A stretch of 64,000 nt of DNA, from NCBI GenBank assembly GCA_021234155.1, contig JAJEKV010000005.1, positions 7,866,216 through 7,930,215 on the forward strand, in the 5' to 3' direction. Numbering within the stretch: position 1 is the stretch's first letter; the number at the start of each line of letters is the position of its first letter. The notes below the pieces were generated by a model. The model did not search any database. It was not told the DNA's origin and saw nothing but the letters and a program-made list of their open reading frames with translations. Source of the stretch: Isoetes taiwanensis (Eukaryota > Streptophyta > Lycopodiopsida > Isoetales > Isoetaceae). The translations under genes were made by a program, and so were the position numbers. Shown piece by piece: positions 10,720 to 21,739 of the stretch.

Positions 10720-11063
10720 TGGATCATGCACGACGAACCAGTTATCCCGGGTCCGGCGGGAGGTGGGACATAGTCAGGGGTGGCGGGTATGATCCGTCCA
10801 AGAGAGCTCGCCCTGCCCCGAGCGCGCCATCCTCCCCTGTTAGCTCCTCCTCGACCTCTACCACTCCTAACTCTTTCAGGATTAGGAACTGTTTGGTGAC
10901 CCCTGCAGAGATCACAACGGCCGTCGGTTCTTCTGTCAGCGTCGAGGTATCGCCCGAAATAGTCTCTCAAGTTGAGCGGGCTCGTTCCGAGACTGACCTG
11001 ATCCACTGCCAGATCGTGATCACTGAAGGCGACCATGTGCTATTCCAGAGCCCCGTTGGTTAA
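10720..11063 (+). CDS. hypothetical small protein
   Basis: The likely start is ATG at 10720, after an apparent 5'-UTR intron (GGTATG donor near 10632 and TGTCACAG acceptor near 10708). The product would be about 114 residues: a basic, Pro/Ser/Thr-rich N-terminal half (KRARPAPSAPSSP) followed by a compact segment EITTAVGSSVSVEVSPEIV...HCQIVITEGDHVLF that looks beta-rich. No family is recognised. It lies upstream of, and in opposite orientation to, the pogo-like transposase, and could be an accessory protein of that element or an unrelated host fragment. The GC-rich sequence 10100-10630 before it has no other gene. Confidence 0.4.
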
Positions 11064-11521
11064 TTTTGCTTTGCTGCCCCTTTGTGCGTAAAGGCCCCCG
11101 GGCGATACTCCCCCCTCTTCCTTCATGTTGTGAAACGGACCCTTCGGGCATATTTTGTCGCGACATGAGGGCTCAATTTTGTCTCAACATTATTTTTGTG
11201 TAATGGAATGATCCTTGCTTTACCACCAGCATTGCGGATCATTCTTTGTTCATTGTTTATGTTCATTTCTACTGTTATTTATTTATGGTTGTGTTCGTGT
11301 CGGGTCCATGCAACAGCAGAATGTGCAACAATCACTATTTTAATCAGTTCACTATCTTAGTCATAAATCTTGTTTAACAAGTTCACTATTTTCCTTCATA
11401 TATTATGTACAATAACTTGTCGACATGCTTAATTGTCTTGAGTTTCATCCGAGTCTTCAGATACCTGTGCACATTGTCTGTTAATAGCAGTGCCAAATAA
11501 AAGGTGAACTGAATATTAAGA
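11064..11521. other. no gene seen
   Basis: T-rich sequence between the converging hypothetical gene and transposase ends. It probably contains both 3' UTRs. No hairpin terminator or repeat stands out. Confidence 0.4.
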
Positions 11522-14138
11522 TTACAACATGACCAAACATACCTGGCTATCAGCGGGTGTAGCTATGAATGTGTTCCCCTCCCCAAACCTTGGAGTTGGC
11601 TGGGTTACTCGAGCCATGTCAGCCCTCCATATCCTTGCAAACCCAACATCCATCTCCTTTGCACGGCTCACAATTCCAGGGTCTACCCCAATTTCCACCA
11701 TTTCCCTGATAATCCTTGCCTTGTCTATTGCAGCAACTTGGTCATGCTCGGGTCCTGAATTGGCGGCAGCATAGTTCACCCATCCCTGGGTGTCCAGTCT
11801 CATTGAGTTGCCATGACCAATGTCAGCATGTTGCTGTGGGGCAGGCAAGTCCCACCTCTTCATTGGGGAATTGAGTGTGTTGATTGGGTTTGCTACAGGC
11901 CTAACAAAAGGTATGCAACCCTCGATACTTACGTGATGCTCATGACCAGCATCACCTGAGCAGATATGTGTGTCATCTAAACTGCACATGACTTGCTCTT
12001 CATCAGCACCCTCCAATGGTTGGGAGTTCAGGTCTACACAGGGACTAGCAGGTACAGCAGGTTCATGAGCCTGGTCAATTCCTGGGGACGTTTGATTTAC
12101 AGCAATGGGTGCCCCAAGTGGACTTAACCCTTGTCTCATCCTAAGCCTGTTCCTCACCTGTAATCTTCTTGTCTTAACCTCCTCGCTCAACACCCTTTGA
12201 AAACCAAATATGGATGCCACTCTAGACATCCCCCTTGGGTACATAAACTCCCTAAGCCTTGCAGCACTTGCAGCTTCCCTTGCATCAGCCAACTTCCTCT
12301 TCTCTCTCTCCTCCCTGTTAGCTTGTGCCCTCTTGGCAGCCTCCTCCCTTTCAGCCTTCCTCCTTGCAGTCTCAACCTTCCTTGCTGCCAGCTGCTCCAA
12401 TTTCAATTTCTCGGCCTCTGCCCTTCTAGCCTGTTCTGCTCTCAATGCCTCACAAAAACCATCACTTGATATGTGAACTCTCCCTCCCAGATCTGGGGCA
12501 AAGCCTCTCTTCCTTGCCCTTATGGTCTGTGATGGCATGCCACATGCTTGAGACCCTCCAACATCATTGGCATGCACCTGACTCACTACAGCAGCACCTT
12601 CAATGGGCAATTCATGGGTATGCTCCACATGGTCAGCTTGTGGCACTTGATCACCAACTGGATTGTGTGGCATTTGGTCATTCTGCACTTCATTTGGGAG
12701 TTGTCCTGGTAAGGCCTCCCATAGCTGGTGCACTTCTGCCATGTCAAAGGCCTCCACTTGTGCCATATCTGGATGGTAATCTTCTCCAGCTTGCTCCTGG
12801 CCTGCTGTAATGTCTTCAACATGCACCCTCCCAAACCTGGTACATTCTTGACCTGGCTTAACCTTCTCATGGTCAAAGGGCCAGATACCTGTTGCCCTAA
12901 AACCTGCCTTGATGTTTTGGGGTGTGAGGCCGCATGCAATTGACTGGGAAATCAATTCTGCTATCTCCTCCTTCTTTGGTTCTGCCCTCCCTTTGCTAAC
13001 CATGTAGGCAGCTCTATGCCTCTTGAATGCTGCCTTAAAAGGGGCAAGCATGCCACATCCAGAGGCTGAAGTCTATGAGATGTGTGTGGAGGCAATAAGG
13101 CAAAGTGGATGCCCTTCTCTTTTGCCTCCAATATGACTTCCAGCTCTACATGACTGCCATGACCATCCAATATGATAAGGTGAGGCTGATCTGGGGATAC
13201 ACCACCTGGAACCCTTGCTGCAAAATGTGACAGCCATGACTTAAACAGTTCTGATGTCATCCAAGCCGAAGATTGGACAGCCTGAATGGCACCTTCTTCA
13301 CATCTTGCTATATGATCCTGCCTCATGCGATTACCTTTAAAAATATACATGTTGGGGATCCTGTACCCCTCAGCATTAACACAAACCAAAATAGTAACCC
13401 ATTCCCTATTGTTCATAACTACCTCACTCACCCTATTCCCCCCCCCTTTCTAGCTATGATTTTCAACCCCTTCACTTTCCCCGCCTTTGAATTCCGGTCT
13501 CCTCAAGATTCCATATCCTCGAGGCGGGAAGGCAAATTCAGCATAAAAATCTGCTTAAGCCCGCATAGAAGTTGTCGAGGTTCTCCCGTGTCATGGCACG
13601 GGCCCCGCCCACATCTAGGGTTTTACGGACTCCTTAGAGCCACCCGGGTGTCTTTGTTTAAAGAGCTTCCACCACTTCTTTGCACGGGTACTCCAGATTC
13701 ACCACATGAGCCCCCACTCTAGCCATCTCTGCGCCTTTTCCTTGGCGGCGAGATAGTGTGACCCCCATCCCTTGCTCTGCCATGCTAAGGGCCCAATTGA
13801 CGAGCTCCTCCTCTTGGAGAGTTGTCAATATCTGTGGATGATTTGTTTGCTTGTGGCTTGTTCGACCGTATAACCAATCCCTGATTGTGGACTCTGGTAT
13901 ACCAGACCTCCTAGAAGCCTCTCTAATTGAAATGCCAAATTAAACACCTCTTGAAGATGTCGAGCATTTGCTCTTACGTCCATTGACCTCTCCTACTCGG
14001 CCTCCTTGGCATTGGGTGGCGGCGACTGACCTGTGGTGCCCTCCTCTTTGTCCTGGGCGCGCAGACCCTCTTGGATGATCCCTTTCTCCTGGTACCCGTT
14101 TCAGCATCGGATTCTCTTCGTGCCCTCGTCGAAACCAT
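11522..14138 (-). pseudogene. pogo/Jerky-type DDE_1 transposase
   Basis: The transposase of a Tc1/mariner-superfamily (pogo-like) element. From the N-terminus (about 14138, minus strand) there is a basic leader, then a Psq-type helix-turn-helix GISIREASRRSGIPESTIRD followed by DWLYGRT near 13950-13850, then a CENP-B-like second helical region EEELVNWALSMAEQGMG. The DDE_1 core is spread over 13500-13050: NLEETGI where NxDETG is usual, KGNRMR, LIILDGHGSH (second catalytic Asp) and SHRLQPLDVA (third). A further frame (13051-11522) encodes PFKAAFKRHRAAY, FRATGIWPFD and a long Lys/Glu/Ala coiled coil of roughly 60 residues. At least three frame changes and the Asp-to-Glu change at the first catalytic position indicate inactivity. 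The terminal repeats and TA target duplication were not identified. Confidence 0.85.
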
Positions 14139-14159
14139 GGCTACCTCCGTGCTCTTCAC

Positions 14160-15540
14160 AGCCTCCTCTCGATAACATTTGAACTATGAAAGGAGGGCGA
14201 GATTTTATGGCCATGGAAGCCATAGCGGGTGTCGGAGAATTCAATTTCGAAGAATGCAATCGAGTGCAAGCTTTGGGCGCCAAATCGTTTCAAACCCGCA
14301 TTGAATTCGTTTCAAATCGGCATGCTCGGGGTATTTTCTTCAACGCGGACGTGGTCATCTAGTGCATGAGCATGGTCACCCGAGGCACCGCAGTGCGGGG
14401 ACATTCGATCCGCGACGAGGTCATTGCGAGCACGCGGATGATGGAACCTGGTGTCTCGGTTGACGGAACCCTACATAACGACACCTGGCCACAAACGGAC
14501 GACACGTAGACGGGGATACCCATGGCTGCCTGGCGATAACCAGCGTAGGGACGGGGGGGTTACCGTCGCTCCGAGGTGGGGTCGCGGCAGCAGGCGACCA
14601 TACCCTAAGTCCAACTTTACCTTCTTTGAATCTCTCCAATTTTAATCTAGGCCATATATTATTATGGCATCCATAAAATTCACATTCCCTTCTAAGAAAT
14701 AGTGCAATGTACTGTAAATGCTTCTTCTACAATGCCAGCTACATTTTCCATATGCATCAATCATGGCATTACCAAGGAGAATGCCTTAATTAAAGCTCTT
14801 AAAAGGATTTATAAAATAATACATATGTCAATTTCCTGAATAGTATCTGCATTGCTCATGTATAGCAGGCTTCCACTCTGTCTATGGCACTTGAAGAAGT
14901 TTGTTAGCAGTGATCCCTCTCAAGAAAAATGAAAGACCAAGATAGATATCCATTCCAGAATATCTCATTCGTCTGAATCTTTGCAATTCTAACCCATGTT
15001 GATCATATGCTACTCGCATGACAATCCATGAAATCATAATTCTTCTATCTATAGTGAAAAATGTCGTAAGCAGATTACCTCTATGATGCCACACTTTGTA
15101 AACATATCTATATGTTCTCTTGAAATGTTGAAGAATATTGATTAAGCTCTAGTTTTCCTAGTTTTATGCCGTTTGAGTTTAGACCTAGACCTAGCACACA
15201 ATCTGGCAATGCATAGGTGCAGTTATGCCAAGTCAAACAACCGCAATAGAAAGACGACAAGTCCAGACACCATTCCTTGCTTTCCCTAAAATGGTCATAG
15301 ACCCATTTATGAAGCATTTGGAGCAAGTTTCAGCTTGATACCTCTACCCAGTGATCTATCGATGATGGATGACTCCTCTGATCATTGATGATTTCGACCA
15401 ATGTGTAGACGTTATGATTCAAATTTTGTTGAGTTGGATCATAGTTTTGTTCTCTGTGCTCTCCAGCACAAGTAGGGAATATTAGGTCTATCTGAGGCAG
15501 ATCGCCTTCTGAGAAGAGGTGAGCTCTTTCTTGTGGCATA
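14160..15540. other. no gene supported
   Basis: A GC-rich left part (to ~14640) probably holds the 5' flank of the pogo-like element. The AT-rich right part is the 5' flank and possible early intron of the Harbinger transposase. Short frames on both strands show no domain. Confidence 0.4.
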
Positions 15541-15555
15541 AATCCGGTCTTGCAG

Positions 15556-16560
15556 GTAATTACAATTTTAGGCGCTTCTATCGAATGTCTGCACGAAACT
15601 TTGAGGCTTTGCTCAAATTAGTGGCTCCGCATATTCCAGAAGCAGATCCTCAAGAATGGGTAAGGGAGCCTGTTTAGAAAGAGCAAGCTCTAGCCTGTGT
15701 GATTTTCCGTCTTGCTCATAACTCAAAAACTTTTATTTGTTCCCAATTGTTTGCCCTTGGTGTCTCGAATGTGCATAAATATACTAGAATTATAGTGAAG
15801 ATATTGGCCACAAATTTAAGGAATGAGTTTATTAGACCTCCTGAAGGTGCCAGGCTGCAGTCTATCATGGAAGAATTTGAGTCCATATCTAGAGTACCGC
15901 ATGTGGCTGGTGTCATAGATGGCTCACACATTCCATTCCGTCAGAAGCCAGCAGCAAGGTATACCCCAGCAGATTATTGGTGTCATCATCACTTCCATTC
16001 TATGTGTGTGATGCTGGTAAGATATTCTAGGACGTATGTTGTGATGCACTAGGTGGATCACACGACACACACCACTTCCACACCTCTGCTCTGTATGGTA
16101 AGCTTCAAACTAGACAAATTCTTGCTTCACCAATTAGAAGAATTCGTGGTATCAGAATGAAGCCGTATATTCTTGATGACTCTGGCTATCCTGCATCATC
16201 CTTTATGTTAGTTGTTCAGAGGAGGAAAGCTAATGATACTGCCGAGGATATTATTTTTTCAAGAAGATTGTCACAAAAAGGAGTGATCATCGAAAATTCA
16301 TTCGCTCTATTGAAAGGAAGATGGAAAATTTGCGGGGACATGCCAATCAGTATGCCATTTGCTCCATGTATTGTAATTGCATGTTGTGTGTCGCACAACT
16401 TTCTGCATTGAATGGCGAGAAAGAAGGTGTAGAAGGTCATGTCACAATCTACGGTGGCGGTGCTATTAATCAAGGGGAGAGTAGGAGACGAAGAGAAGGT
16501 AATTGCTTGCGTCGCACAATATTCAAATATACGCAGGACAAGGGCCTTCTAAAACCTTAA
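15556..16560 (+). pseudogene. PIF/Harbinger (HARBI1-like) transposase
   Basis: Starts after an acceptor (TCTTGCAG) at 15555. The N-terminal part reads FRRFYRMSARNFEALLKLVA, typical of HARBI1-like proteins. The DDE_Tnp_4 core follows: VAGVIDGSHIPF (first Asp), YTPADYWCHHHFHS, then in another frame LGGSHDTHHFH (second Asp), YILDDSGYPASSFML, and finally IENSFALLKGRW (catalytic Glu). The C-terminus near 16411-16560 is poorly conserved. A stop at about 15684 (REPV*), a frameshift near 16010 and a TAG near 16037 break the gene. Harbinger elements normally encode a second, DNA-binding protein; the convergent minus-strand ORF downstream could be a candidate, but it has no Myb motif that I can see. 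Confidence 0.85.
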
Positions 16561-17390
16561 GAAACCAAAACAATACCTCCGCACCTCTACATGTACGTTT
16601 TTTTTTTGTAATCTCCCTAATAATCATACGTGAAATTAGCAAAATCATAGTTCTTCACTGTGGACCAAAATATTGGAGTCAGTGTGATTTACATAAAATA
16701 CTCCTTCAGCTACATATTTCTTGCATTCAGAGGTAACTTGTATCTTTAATCTTGTCCAATCTATGTGCCTTTTATAAAATATTTCAACAATTTTAAGAAC
16801 GTAATTCTCTATAATTCATTCTGCAATACAAGGTAGGGTTTGTATGAGTACAATTTGTCATCGGTTTTAATTCTTCTATTTATATCCTTACTCTGGTTCT
16901 GACGCAGTTTATTTCATGTAACATGGAAATGAATCTTGTTGTGGGGGACTAGCTACACTTTTCTTTATGATCAATCGCTCTTCAATCAAGATTCTCTGCA
17001 GTGGCTAGAAAGATTTGATGTGCGTGGCATCTTGAAAAATTGTAGTTCTAGTATTTTCTTCTGCATTATATTTCAGATGCATCCTCTAACTTCTTTTAGC
17101 TCAGATATTGAGATGTTGTAACACACAAGTGGTTTGCACCGGATTTTCCAAATTTGAAGGGCAGATTTCCAGTTTGCAAGCTTCTTTCAATTTGAAAAAG
17201 TCATATTTCACCATGAAAAACTTTAGAGCATGGAATGAAGGTATAATTATGGGAGGGGCATTTGAAATTGTTAGCTTCATATAGACTTTAGCCCGTGATA
17301 TCATTTCCAATTTATTAAAACATTCGATTCACATATGCACATCTCCACATACAATCAATAATGTCCAAACATCCTATTGTAAATACACAC

Positions 17391-17430
17391 TCCATGGGCC
17401 GATTGGTCTCAGTGGACGATAAAAAACCAT
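17391..17430 (+). mobile_element. minute 5'-truncated LINE tail
   Basis: CCATGGGCCGATTGG followed by CTCAGTGGACGATAAAA matches the 3' end of the GC-rich LINE at 48600-48640. It is present in copy 1 of the 1.3-kb repeat and absent from copy 2, so it is an extremely short (about 40 bp) insertion of that LINE family. Confidence 0.65.
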
Positions 17431-17611
17431 TCGTATTCTTATTTCAAACATACAAAATACAATATAAATAGTGGCAAGCAACATATAGAGCTTGTGCAAT
17501 AAGAATTCCAATTCAAATGACATACACTTAGTAAATTGTTGGGTGACACTCCCTGACCAGGAGTGATAAGATTCCCCAACTTATGTCTATTGAAATCATA
17601 TGCATTTGTGT

Positions 17612-18060
17612 CTACACTTCAATGGTAGCGTACCAACTATCCTCTACAAAAGGACCCATATGCTCATGTTTGGAGGGGTCGTCATTTGAGTCATCATCCA
17701 TGGAATTTCCATCGTGGGCTACATCTGCGGCAAATCTGGTACGTTTTTCTTTAATCTTTTTCCCTCTCTTGTTATACCAATATGTGCGCCCTCTAAACGC
17801 AATAGGCAAATGCTCTTCAGTGCCATCTATAACCATCACACTTGAGTCACCTTGTTGAGGCCCTAACTTAAACTTTCCTCCTCCAAAGGGAATTGAGAAC
17901 CCCACACCCACTCTAGAGCTGTTGATGTCATAAACTCTTAGACTCTTCACTTCAATTATCAAATCCACTACCCATACTTCCATCTTTCCCTTTTGGCCTC
18001 CTAATAAAACTTTGTTCGGATCTGGCGACCAGTTCTTTAGCAGATCATCTAATGTGACCC
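17612..18060 (-). pseudogene. 3' part of the 264-aa ORF family, copy 1
   Basis: Encodes the C-terminal ~150 residues of the protein found at 20660-21454: VTLDDLLKNWSPDPN, VWVVDLIIEVKSLRVYD, then SVMVIDGTEEHLPIAFRG and a C-terminal tail RFAADVAHDGNSMDDDSND ending SWYATIEV. The N-terminal part is missing because the repeat copy stops at 18060. This copy keeps the full C-terminus, which copy 2 loses to a one-base deletion. Confidence 0.6.
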
Positions 18061-18289
18061 TAGGCACTTTTATGCATTAGTATGTGGCCTTATGCTAACT
18101 TCTGCTATGATAAATCTTAGACAGATAATTCAGTCACTTGTGTTGATGGTTCGAGACATCAAAGGGATTGATTGATACTTGCATAAAGTATGCTTAGATG
18201 TCAAGTAAATGATATCACGCTACTGGGATAGAATGCAGCAGACAAACTCTAGCAATAACTGCTTTTTTTTTTGATAGATCAATGTATAG

Positions 18290-19760
18290 CACCGGAATTC
18301 AACAACAAGGGTCGGATTTTCAATTAAATCAGGTATACAAAGGCAAGCAACATGAATCCCAAGCTCTGAGTCTTGGGCACAGGATCAAATAGGTAAACAA
18401 TAAATCAACTCTGATAATTTAGTCAAAAATCGGAGTTGTAAATCAAGTGTGGAGGTCAGAATCAAGCTTCAATCAAGCAAGCCGGTCCTTCTTCAAAGCA
18501 AACAATCGCTTCTTCGCCTTAAAGCCCTCGAATTTTCCTTCTGTTGAAAATCCCCTTTTGTAGATCCTCTGTTCTGTTGCATTCTTGATCAATTCCGTTC
18601 AATTCTCTGTCTTTTTGTTTCCCATATGTGTTCTTGGCATTAAACAAAGGTGATTCGGTAGGTTTGGAGCATGATTGCGCAATTGGTTTGGCCGAATTGA
18701 CCGGATCTTGGCATTCACAGATTTTAGGGTTCTTGATAATTTTAAACGATATATCCCACAGGCTATTTTGGGTTTGGCATCTCAAGGTATATAAGGAAAA
18801 GAAAAACCTTAATTTATAATAATTGCATGCAATATCCACGTGGGATTCGGTACCTCCACCGCCCCACATGCCCGGATGTTCCACGTGGCATGGGAAGATT
18901 GGCTGGGAAGAAAAATAGGCTTTTTTTTTTTTTTTTGGGGGTAGATAGGAATTTTTTTACCCCATGGACTATGGCACGTTTCCCAAAGAGGCAAATATAA
19001 GGACCAAGATAAATGAATTTTTCAATTTTCTTTTTTCCAATGGGAATCTTTTTTCATGCTTTGGAAGATTCTGGAATTTTTTTTTGCAATTGGGCATTTT
19101 CGATTTTGGCTTAAAATGGCTCAAAAGGGAGGTGATGTGGCATGTGAGAATGATGACAAGGCAAGGTGGAGATGACATGGCAAATAAGGATGGTGACGTG
19201 TCAACCAAGTTGGCTTAGAAAATTCTTTCTAGTCAAAACCTCAAGTGATGTGAACATGATGTGTGTGACATGTGGATGGTGATGTGGAGGTGCTAATGAT
19301 GATGTGGCAAGGTGATGTGTCATCTTATGGGTGTCATTTTAAGGCTTTTAACAAAAATTTAAAGTTTGATCATGGAGATAAAAGCATGACATGGCATGAC
19401 AAGAGTGGAGATGTGTGTGATGACTTGGCACTTCAAATGTACCTTCCATGGGTCAATTTTGGTAAAAATGCAAATCATTGGCATTTCCTTAGGCAAACCT
19501 GACTTTTGAATGCCTCCCTTAGGGATCTTATGATTTTCCCTTTTCTTTGACTTTGATGGATGGAATGTTGACCTTTGACCACATGTATGACCAAGTCGAG
19601 TGAGGTTTTAGAACTTTGGAATGTGGAGCGGTATGAAAAGTGTGTGGCATGTGAATGATTCTTGAAAGTGTAGTTTTGACTAGAAAGAATCTTTAAAGCC
19701 AAGTTTGACTTGGAAATGAATTGTAGGCATGGAAGTTTTGCTCTTCAAGCTTTCAATTGG
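18290..19760. repeat. dispersed repeat, copy a
   Basis: Diverged copy of the repeat at 23290-24750. Shared landmarks in order are GGGTCGGATTTT, CCCAAGCTCTGA, AAAGCCCTCGAA, TTTTAGGGTT, a paired CCACGTGG-flanked GC-rich segment (GTGGGATTCGG...GCCCCACA...CCCGG), a poly-T run, and a tail in which GATGTGGC / GATGACATGGC recurs every 20-40 bp. No coding capacity. It is probably LTR-derived or a non-autonomous element. The short stretch 18061-18289 before it is unassigned. Confidence 0.6.
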
Positions 19761-21000
19761 TTAATCTTGTCCAATCTATGTACCTTTTATAAAATATTTC
19801 AACAATTTTAAGAACGTAATTCTCTATAATTCATTCTGCAATACAAGGTAGGGTTTGTATGAGTACAATTTGTCATCGGTTTTAATTCTTCTATTTATAT
19901 CCTTACTCTGGTTCTGACGCAGTTTATTTCATGTAACATGGAAATGAATCTTGTTGTGGGGACTAACTACACTTTTCTTTATGATCAATCGCTCTTCAAT
20001 CAAGATTCTCTGCAGTGGCTAGAAAGATTTGATGCATGGCATCTTGAAAATTTGTAGTTCTAGTATTTTCTTCTGCATTATATTTCAGATGCATCCTCTA
20101 ACTTCTTTTAGCTCAGATATTGAGATGTTGTAACACACAAGTGGTTTGCACTGGATTTTCCAAATTTGAAGGGCAGATTTCCAGTTTGCAAGCTTCTTTC
20201 AGTTTGTAAAAGTCACGTTTCACCATGAAAATTTTAGAGCATGGAATGAAGGTATAATTATGGGAGGGGCATTTGAAATTGTTAGTTTCATATAGACTTT
20301 AGCCCGTGATCATATTTCCAATCTTTTAAAACATTAGATTCACATAAGCACATTGCGCATATAATCAATATGTCCAAACATCTTATTGCAAATACGCATC
20401 GTTTCCCAACATACAAAATAGTAAATAAATAGTAGCAAGCAACATATAGAGCTTGTGCAATAAGAATTCCAATTCATTGTTGGGTGACACTCCCTGACCA
20501 GGAGTGATAAGATTCCCCAACTTATGTCTACTGAAATCATATGCATTTGTGTCTACACTTCAATGGTAGCGTACCAGCTATCCTCTACAAAGGGACCCAT
20601 ATGCTCATGTTTGGAGGGGTCGTCATTTGAGTCATCATCCATGGAATTTCCATCGTGGGCTACATCTGCTGCAAATCTGGTACGTTTTTCTTTAATCTTT
20701 TCCCTCTCTTGTTATACCAATATGTGCGCCCTCTAAACGCAATAGGCAAATGCTCTTCAGTGCCATCTATAACCATCACACTTGAGTCACCTTGTTGAGG
20801 CCCTAACTTAAACTTTCCTCCTCCAAAGGGAATTGAGAACCCCACACCCACTCTAGAGCTGTTGATGTCATAAACTCTTAGACTCTTCACTTCAATTATC
20901 AAATCCACTACCCATACTTCCATCTTTCCCTTTTGGCCTCCTAATAAAACTTTGTCCGGATCTGGCGACCAGTTCTTTAGCAGATCATCTAATGTGACCC
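19761..21000. repeat. 1.3-kb repeat, copy 2
   Basis: Second copy of 16746-18060, in the same orientation. It continues past the end of copy 1 into the N-terminal coding part of the minus-strand ORF, so this is the less truncated copy. Confidence 0.85.
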
Positions 21001-21454
21001 CATCAGCGAGACACTTTTCTCTGATATCCTCTGCTACTACTCCTTTGCACTTAGCTTTTTGAATTTGAGCTTCTACCAGTGGCACTGGCGCTAATAGATC
21101 TGGTGCTAGCAGCTTCAGAACAAATTTGAAGTCACTATTTGTTTCAAAGAGCTTGTTACCCACTTTAGCTTCTTTGACTTGGATGCGTGAGGAGATAAAC
21201 TCCTCAAGTTCCTGCTTCTTTGCTTCATTCTTGCAAATGGTTGCCACATTCCCCAAAATATGGAATCCATCTGAGTCTCTTGTTAGAACAGATAACAATG
21301 AAATGTTAGGATTGATAGGCAAAAGCGGAACCGCCCCAAATTGCTTCCACAGCGCCCGAACAAGCCCGTCATTTTTGTAAGGATCGCAGTCCCCCCAGCA
21401 AGGCATTGCAACAAATGAAAATTGGCTTCTTCTCTTTTTTCCCCGCGCCGTCAA
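20660..21454 (-). CDS. 264-aa protein of unknown function, repeat-associated
   Basis: Starts MTARGKKRRSQFSF and runs 264 residues. Recognisable segments are a basic N-terminus, WGDCDPYKNDGLVRALWKQF, a charged middle (KNEAKKQELEEFISSRIQVK), LLAPDLLAPVPLVEAQI and a C-terminal beta-rich part (VWVVDLIIEVKSL, SVMVIDGTEEHLPI). Relative to copy 1, one T is missing near 20698, so the last ~50 residues are replaced by KKNVPDLQQM. No known domain is recognised. It converges with the Harbinger transposase, and being duplicated suggests an element-encoded or captured gene. Confidence 0.5.
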   Translation of the reverse strand: MTARGKKRRSQFSFVAMPCWGDCDPYKNDGLVRALWKQFGAVPLLPINPNISLLSVLTRDSDGFHILGNVATICKNEAKKQELEEFISSRIQVKEAKVGNKLFETNSDFKFVLKLLAPDLLAPVPLVEAQIQKAKCKGVVAEDIREKCLADGVTLDDLLKNWSPDPDKVLLGGQKGKMEVWVVDLIIEVKSLRVYDINSSRVGVGFSIPFGGGKFKLGPQQGDSSVMVIDGTEEHLPIAFRGRTYWYNKRGKRLKKNVPDLQQM

Positions 21455-21543
21455 TCCTTGCAGATCTGGTCTTCAGCAGATTTGCAACGATCTGCAGGGC
21501 CTTCATGGATTTATACGGATTTGCAGGGGATTTTCAGCAGGGG

Positions 21544-21639
21544 CGTTTTACAGCCGCCACCTGACGTGGCATGAATCCAAACCATACAACTGCAAATCAA
21601 GGGCTGACATAATGCCACGTCAGAGGGGGCTGCAAAACG
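21544..21639. repeat. imperfect ~28-bp inverted repeat, possible element terminus
   Basis: CGTTTTACAGCCGCCACCTG with ACGTGGCAT (21544-21572) is mirrored by ATGCCACGTCAGAGGGGGCT with GCAAAACG (21612-21639), separated by about 39 bp. It lies just upstream of the 264-aa ORF start. GGGCGTTTTACAGCC-like ends occur in some small inverted-repeat elements, so this may be a MITE or one end of the surrounding element. Confidence 0.6.
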
Positions 21640-21739
21640 AAATAGCAAGGGTTCCAGCCCAGGGACCTCCATTGCCATAGCCTGGCCTTGCCGGAAAGGG
21701 CTCTGCGCAGAAATCTCTGCCATAGCCTAGCCTTGCCAG

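Larger units (their letters stand above)
16746..18060. repeat. 1.3-kb repeat, copy 1
   Basis: Nearly identical to 19761-21000, starting at TTAATCTTGTCCAATC. Compared with copy 2 it has a ~45-bp insertion at about 17391-17440 and ends abruptly at 18060 (AATGTGACCC), inside the coding sequence of the minus-strand ORF that is complete in copy 2. Confidence 0.85.

Noticed and set aside
10710-11036. 108-codon minus-strand frame
   Set aside because: Antisense to the plus-strand hypothetical protein; its Arg/Gly-rich text mirrors the Ser/Pro-rich sense strand.
12187-12943. Several plus-strand frames of 60-121 codons
   Set aside because: They are shadows opposite the Lys/Glu/Ala-rich coiled coil of the pogo-like transposase; Ser/Leu/Pro-rich text without domains.
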